DNA of 64,000 nucleotides from Nocardioides sp. SR21 (lineage in GTDB: Bacteria; Actinomycetota; Actinomycetes; Propionibacteriales; Nocardioidaceae): positions 62,001 through 126,000 of the forward strand of contig NZ_JAKWJR010000010.1 of the NCBI RefSeq assembly GCF_022761125.1. The letters run 5' to 3'. The translations under genes and the position numbers were made by a program. The number at the start of each line of letters is the position of its first letter. Positions within the stretch are counted from its first letter, which is position 1. Positions 61,196-64,000 of the stretch are shown one piece after another. The notes under the pieces were generated by a model. It searched no databases. It saw only the letters and a program-made list of their open reading frames with translations, and was not told the DNA's origin.

Positions 61196-62683
61196 TCACT
61201 CCTTCCAGCCGGTCGGGCTGAAGACGCTGTTCTTGATGTCGGTGTAGAAGTCGAACGACCAGATGCCGCCCTCGCGGCCGATGCCGGAGCGGCCGTTGCC
61301 GCCGAACGGTGCCTCGAGGTCGCGGACGAAGAAGCAGTTCACCCAGACCGTGCCCGCGTTGAGCTGGGCCGAGACCCGCTCGGCCGCGGCGCGGTCGCTG
61401 GTGACCAGGGTGGCCGCCAGCCCGAAGCGGGTGTCGTTGGCCCTGTGGACCGCCTCGTCCTCGGTGTCGAAGGACTCGATGGTCACGACCGGGCCGAAGA
61501 CCTCCTCGGTCATGATCTCGGCGTCCGGCTTGGCGTCGACCAGGATCGTCGGGCGGAAGTAGAGGCCGCCGAGCTCGTCGTTGGGACCACCACCGAGCAG
61601 GGGCCGAGCGCCGTCGGAGATCGCACGCTCCACGAACCCGCTGATCTGCTCGAAGTGGCGGCGCGAGATCAGGGCGGAGACGTCCGTCCCGTCCTCGCGC
61701 GGGTCGCCCTGGCGCAGCTCGGCCGCCCCCGCGACGACCCGCTCGGTGAACTCGTCGACGAGCGATGAGTGCACGAGCATCCGGGCCGCCTTGAGGCAGA
61801 CCTGCCCGGCGTTGTCGAACTGCTCGACCGCGATCTCGACGGCGAGGTCGAGGTCGGCGTCCTCCAGGACCACGAGGGGCGACTTGCCGCCGAGCTCGTA
61901 CGACAGCGGCACGATGTTCTCGGCCGCTGCCTTGGAGATGACGCCGGCGGTCGGCACCGAGCCGGTGAACGCCAGCCGGTTGATGCCGGGGTGCGCGGTC
62001 AGCGGAGCGCCCGCCTCGAGGCCGGTGCCCTGGACGACGTTGAAGACGCCGGCCGGTACGCCGGCCTCGTGCATGATGTCGGCCAGCAGGCTCGCGGTGA
62101 GCGGCGCCCACTCCGGCGGCTTCACGACGACGGTGTTGCCGGCGGCCAGCGCCGGGCCGATCCGCCAGGTGGCGAGCATCAGCGGCGCGTTCCAGGGCGT
62201 GATGATCGCGACGACGCCGGCGGGGTCGTAGCTGATCCGCTCGCGGTGACCGCGGCCCGGCACCTCCATGTCGGGGTGGCCGAGCTGCTGCTCGGCGAAG
62301 TCGGCGAACGCGCGGAAGTTCATGGCCACCCGCGGCATCACGCCGCGGCGGTGGCTGCGGATCAGCGAGCCGTTGTCGCGGGTCTCGACGCGGGCGAGGT
62401 CCTCGACCCGCGCCTCGATGCCCTCGGCGACGCGGCGCAGGATGGCGGACCGCTCGGCGACCGGCAGCGCGGCCCACGCCGGGAAGGCGGCACGGGCCGC
62501 GGCGACGGCGGCGTCCACCTCGGCGGCACCACCGGCGGCGACCTGGGCGATCTCGGACTCGTCGATGGGCGAGACGTCCGCGAAGGTCCGCTCGGAGGCG
62601 ACCCGCTCGCCGCCGATCCAGTGCCGGAGATCGACGGTGACGCCCTCGACCGTCGCCGTGAATGGGGCGGTGTGTGCCTGCAT
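61196..62683 (-). CDS. hpaE: 5-carboxymethyl-2-hydroxymuconate-semialdehyde dehydrogenase (HpaE-like)
   Basis: A 495-residue ALDH. ITPWNAPLMLATWRIGPALAAGNTVVVKPPEWAPL, SYELGGKSPLVVLED (base Glu) and NAGQVCLKAARMLVH (nucleophile Cys) are intact. The type and its place before the extradiol dioxygenase indicate oxidation of the ring-cleavage semialdehyde. ATG 62683 follows GGAGGG; a longer start is possible but covers an operator. It is the first gene of the five-gene operon HpaE-HpaD-FAH-ALDH-PuuD-like, under operator site 5. Confidence 0.88.
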   Translation of the reverse strand: MQAHTAPFTATVEGVTVDLRHWIGGERVASERTFADVSPIDESEIAQVAAGGAAEVDAAVAAARAAFPAWAALPVAERSAILRRVAEGIEARVEDLARVETRDNGSLIRSHRRGVMPRVAMNFRAFADFAEQQLGHPDMEVPGRGHRERISYDPAGVVAIITPWNAPLMLATWRIGPALAAGNTVVVKPPEWAPLTASLLADIMHEAGVPAGVFNVVQGTGLEAGAPLTAHPGINRLAFTGSVPTAGVISKAAAENIVPLSYELGGKSPLVVLEDADLDLAVEIAVEQFDNAGQVCLKAARMLVHSSLVDEFTERVVAGAAELRQGDPREDGTDVSALISRRHFEQISGFVERAISDGARPLLGGGPNDELGGLYFRPTILVDAKPDAEIMTEEVFGPVVTIESFDTEDEAVHRANDTRFGLAATLVTSDRAAAERVSAQLNAGTVWVNCFFVRDLEAPFGGNGRSGIGREGGIWSFDFYTDIKNSVFSPTGWKE

Positions 62684-62704
62684 GAACCCTCCGTGGCCGA
62701 GATC

Positions 62705-62718
62705 GTTTGGTCCCAAAC
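62705..62718. promoter_or_regulatory. Regulon operator site 5 (GTTTGG-TC-CCAAAC)
   Basis: The only perfect copy of the element: a 6-bp inverted repeat with a 2-bp centre, 21 bp upstream of the HpaE-like ATG (minus strand). Confidence 0.75.
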
Positions 62719-62774
62719 GTATTCGCCGCCCCCGGGTCCGTCAAGGGCGCCCGGACGACCCGTACGGACGTGCC

Positions 62775-62788
62775 ATTCGGAAACAAAC
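62775..62788. promoter_or_regulatory. Regulon operator site 6 (ATTCGG-AA-ACAAAC), weak
   Basis: A degenerate copy in the middle of the HpaE/APC permease divergent promoter: read on the minus strand it is GTTTGt-TT-CCGAAt. The 14-bp register is kept. Confidence 0.45.
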
Positions 62789-62816
62789 GATTTACCGAGA
62801 ACCCCTCGACAAAGTC

Positions 62817-62830
62817 GTTTGGGGCCGAAT
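62817..62830. promoter_or_regulatory. Regulon operator site 7 (GTTTGG-GG-CCGAAT)
   Basis: A good copy 46 bp upstream of the APC permease ATG (plus strand), flanked by TC as at sites 1 to 3. It links the transporter to the same control as the meta-cleavage operon. Confidence 0.65.
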
Positions 62831-62876
62831 ATGTTCCGGAGTAATCCAGGTCACACCGCAGAGAGGCCCGACTCCC

Positions 62877-64000
62877 ATGACCGCAGATCAGGGTGCACTT
62901 CGACCGCCGCCCGACCTCGCCGACGACGAGAAGCTGGCGCGCAACCGGCTCGGAGTCATCGGCATCGTCTTCTTCGTCGTCGCCGCCGCCGCTCCGCTCG
63001 TCGGCATGACCGGCGCCGTCCCGGTCGCGATCGTGCTCGGCAACGGCGCCGCGGCGCCGGGCGCCTACCTCGCCGCCGGCGTGGTGCTCCTCATCTTCAG
63101 CGTCGGCTACGCCGCGATGAGCCACCGGGTGACGAACACCGGCGCCTTCTTCGCGTACGTCGGTCGCGGCCTCGGCATCGTGCCGGGCGTGGGCTCGGCC
63201 TTCGTCTCCTTGCTGACCTACCTCGGGATCCAGCTCGCGGTCTACGGGTTCTTCGGCGGGGTCGCCGCCCCGCAGTTCGACGCGGAGCTCGGCATCGACC
63301 TCGCCTGGTGGGTCTGGGCGCTGTTCGCCTGGGCCATCGTCACCGCGCTCTCGGCGCTCCAGGTCGACATCGGCGCCAAGCTGCTCGGCGTCCTGATGCT
63401 CCTCGAGGTGCTGTCGCTGCTGCTGGTCGCCGTGGCCGTGCTGTTCCAGGGAGGTGGCCCGGACGGGCTCGACTTCGCCGCTTCCTTCGCGCCCTCCAAC
63501 ATCTTCGCCGGCGGTCTCGCCGGCTCGGCCGGCATCGCGCTGGCGTTCGCGTTCGCGTCGTACATCGGCTTCGAGGCGACCGCGATCTACGCGGAGGAGA
63601 CCAAGGACCCCAAGCGCAACGTCCCGATCGCGACGTACGCCGCGGTCTCCCTGATCGCGATCCTCTTCGCGCTGACCTCGTGGGCGGTCGTGAGCGGCGT
63701 CGGCTCGGACGACGTCGTCAACCAGGTCGCCACGATCTCGGCCGTCGAGGGGACCCCGCTCGCCGACCCCGCCGCGGTCCTCTTCTCCGTCGCCGACGAG
63801 TACGTCGGCAGCTGGCTCGCGGAGCTGATGAGCTGGCTCGTGCTGAGCAGCCTGTTCGCCGGCCTGCTCGCGTTCCAGAACAGCGCGGCGCGCTACTTCT
63901 TCTCGATGGGCCGCGCCGGCGTCCTGCCCCGCGCCCTGGACCGGGTCAACGGCCGCGGCGCGCCGATCGCGGCGACGCTGGCCACCTCGGTCGTCACTGG
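62877..64000 (+). CDS. APC-family amino acid/amine permease (partial, C-terminus beyond window)
   Basis: About 374 codons of an amino acid-polyamine-organocation transporter are visible; the gene runs off the right edge. The first helix starts near LGVIGIVFFVVAAAAPLVGMTGAVPVAI, the helix-6 region reads AFASYIGFEATAIYAEETKDPKRNVPIA, and about nine helices are seen. The start follows GAGAGGC weakly. It is divergent from the HpaE operon across three operator sites. It probably imports the amine or amino acid degraded by the regulon. Confidence 0.9.
   Translation, partial: MTADQGALRPPPDLADDEKLARNRLGVIGIVFFVVAAAAPLVGMTGAVPVAIVLGNGAAAPGAYLAAGVVLLIFSVGYAAMSHRVTNTGAFFAYVGRGLGIVPGVGSAFVSLLTYLGIQLAVYGFFGGVAAPQFDAELGIDLAWWVWALFAWAIVTALSALQVDIGAKLLGVLMLLEVLSLLLVAVAVLFQGGGPDGLDFAASFAPSNIFAGGLAGSAGIALAFAFASYIGFEATAIYAEETKDPKRNVPIATYAAVSLIAILFALTSWAVVSGVGSDDVVNQVATISAVEGTPLADPAAVLFSVADEYVGSWLAELMSWLVLSSLFAGLLAFQNSAARYFFSMGRAGVLPRALDRVNGRGAPIAATLATSVVT

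Overview
The window is very GC-rich, gene-dense chromosomal DNA from an actinobacterium. Codon use, short intergenic spaces, ATGA/GTGA-type gene overlaps and the protein families (F420-type LLM oxidoreductase, GMC sterol-oxidase type, a Zur regulon with cysteine-free ribosomal paralogues) suggest Nocardioides or a close relative. That placement is inferred from the style of the genes, not from a marker gene. I see no rRNA, tRNA, CRISPR array, insertion sequence or plasmid gene.

Layout. 1-4.9 kb: a TetR regulator (cut by the left edge), a SnoaL-like protein, two SDRs, a VOC protein and a GMC oxidoreductase, then a small gene behind a near-consensus LexA box. 5-13 kb: a membrane-anchored GAF/PP2C phosphatase, an alpha/beta hydrolase, a TrmB/LuxR-like regulator and a large secreted subtilase. 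13.2-28 kb: a nine-gene operon (peptide-type ABC importer, DUF3237, CocE hydrolase, carnitine-dehydrogenase-like enzyme, amidohydrolase, beta-lactamase-fold hydrolase) divergent from a MarR gene, then acetoacetyl-CoA synthetase, enoyl-CoA hydratase and a DAO-type oxidase. One short palindrome (CAGGtttCCTG type) occurs twice in each of the two divergent promoters and probably makes this one MarR regulon. 28-37 kb: a zinc-starvation block with Zur, zinc-free paralogues of S14, L28, L31, L32, L33 and L36, a COG0523 protein without a P-loop, a metal ABC importer with an HU gene attached, an MFS exporter, a DUF318-type permease and its TIGR03943 partner, and three Zur-box-like palindromes. 38-49 kb and 57-64 kb: two catabolic blocks containing a VanB-type reductase with a degenerate Rieske protein, a glutamine-synthetase-like/P450/LLM operon, an acetoacetate-decarboxylase-like protein with a MarR regulator, an amidohydrolase/AraC pair, and a homoprotocatechuate-type meta-cleavage operon with PuuC-like and PuuD-like genes and an APC permease. 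49-57 kb: an accessory stretch of mostly single genes (M28 peptidase, NYN-LOTUS protein, PEP-mutase-like enzyme, VOC/MerR pair, RidA, small membrane protein, lipoprotein, GNAT, GIY-YIG nuclease), parts of it less GC-rich.

The most interesting signal is a 14-bp inverted repeat, GTTTGG-NN-CCRAAC, found seven times and only in promoters of the two catabolic blocks. It ties together genes up to 25 kb apart and suggests one regulon in which an amine or amide is taken up by the APC permease, gamma-glutamylated by the glutamine-synthetase-like enzyme, oxidised, released by the PuuD-like hydrolase and, if aromatic, opened by the extradiol dioxygenase. The substrate is not known. Within it lies a Rieske-oxygenase homologue that has lost half of its cluster ligands and one iron ligand.
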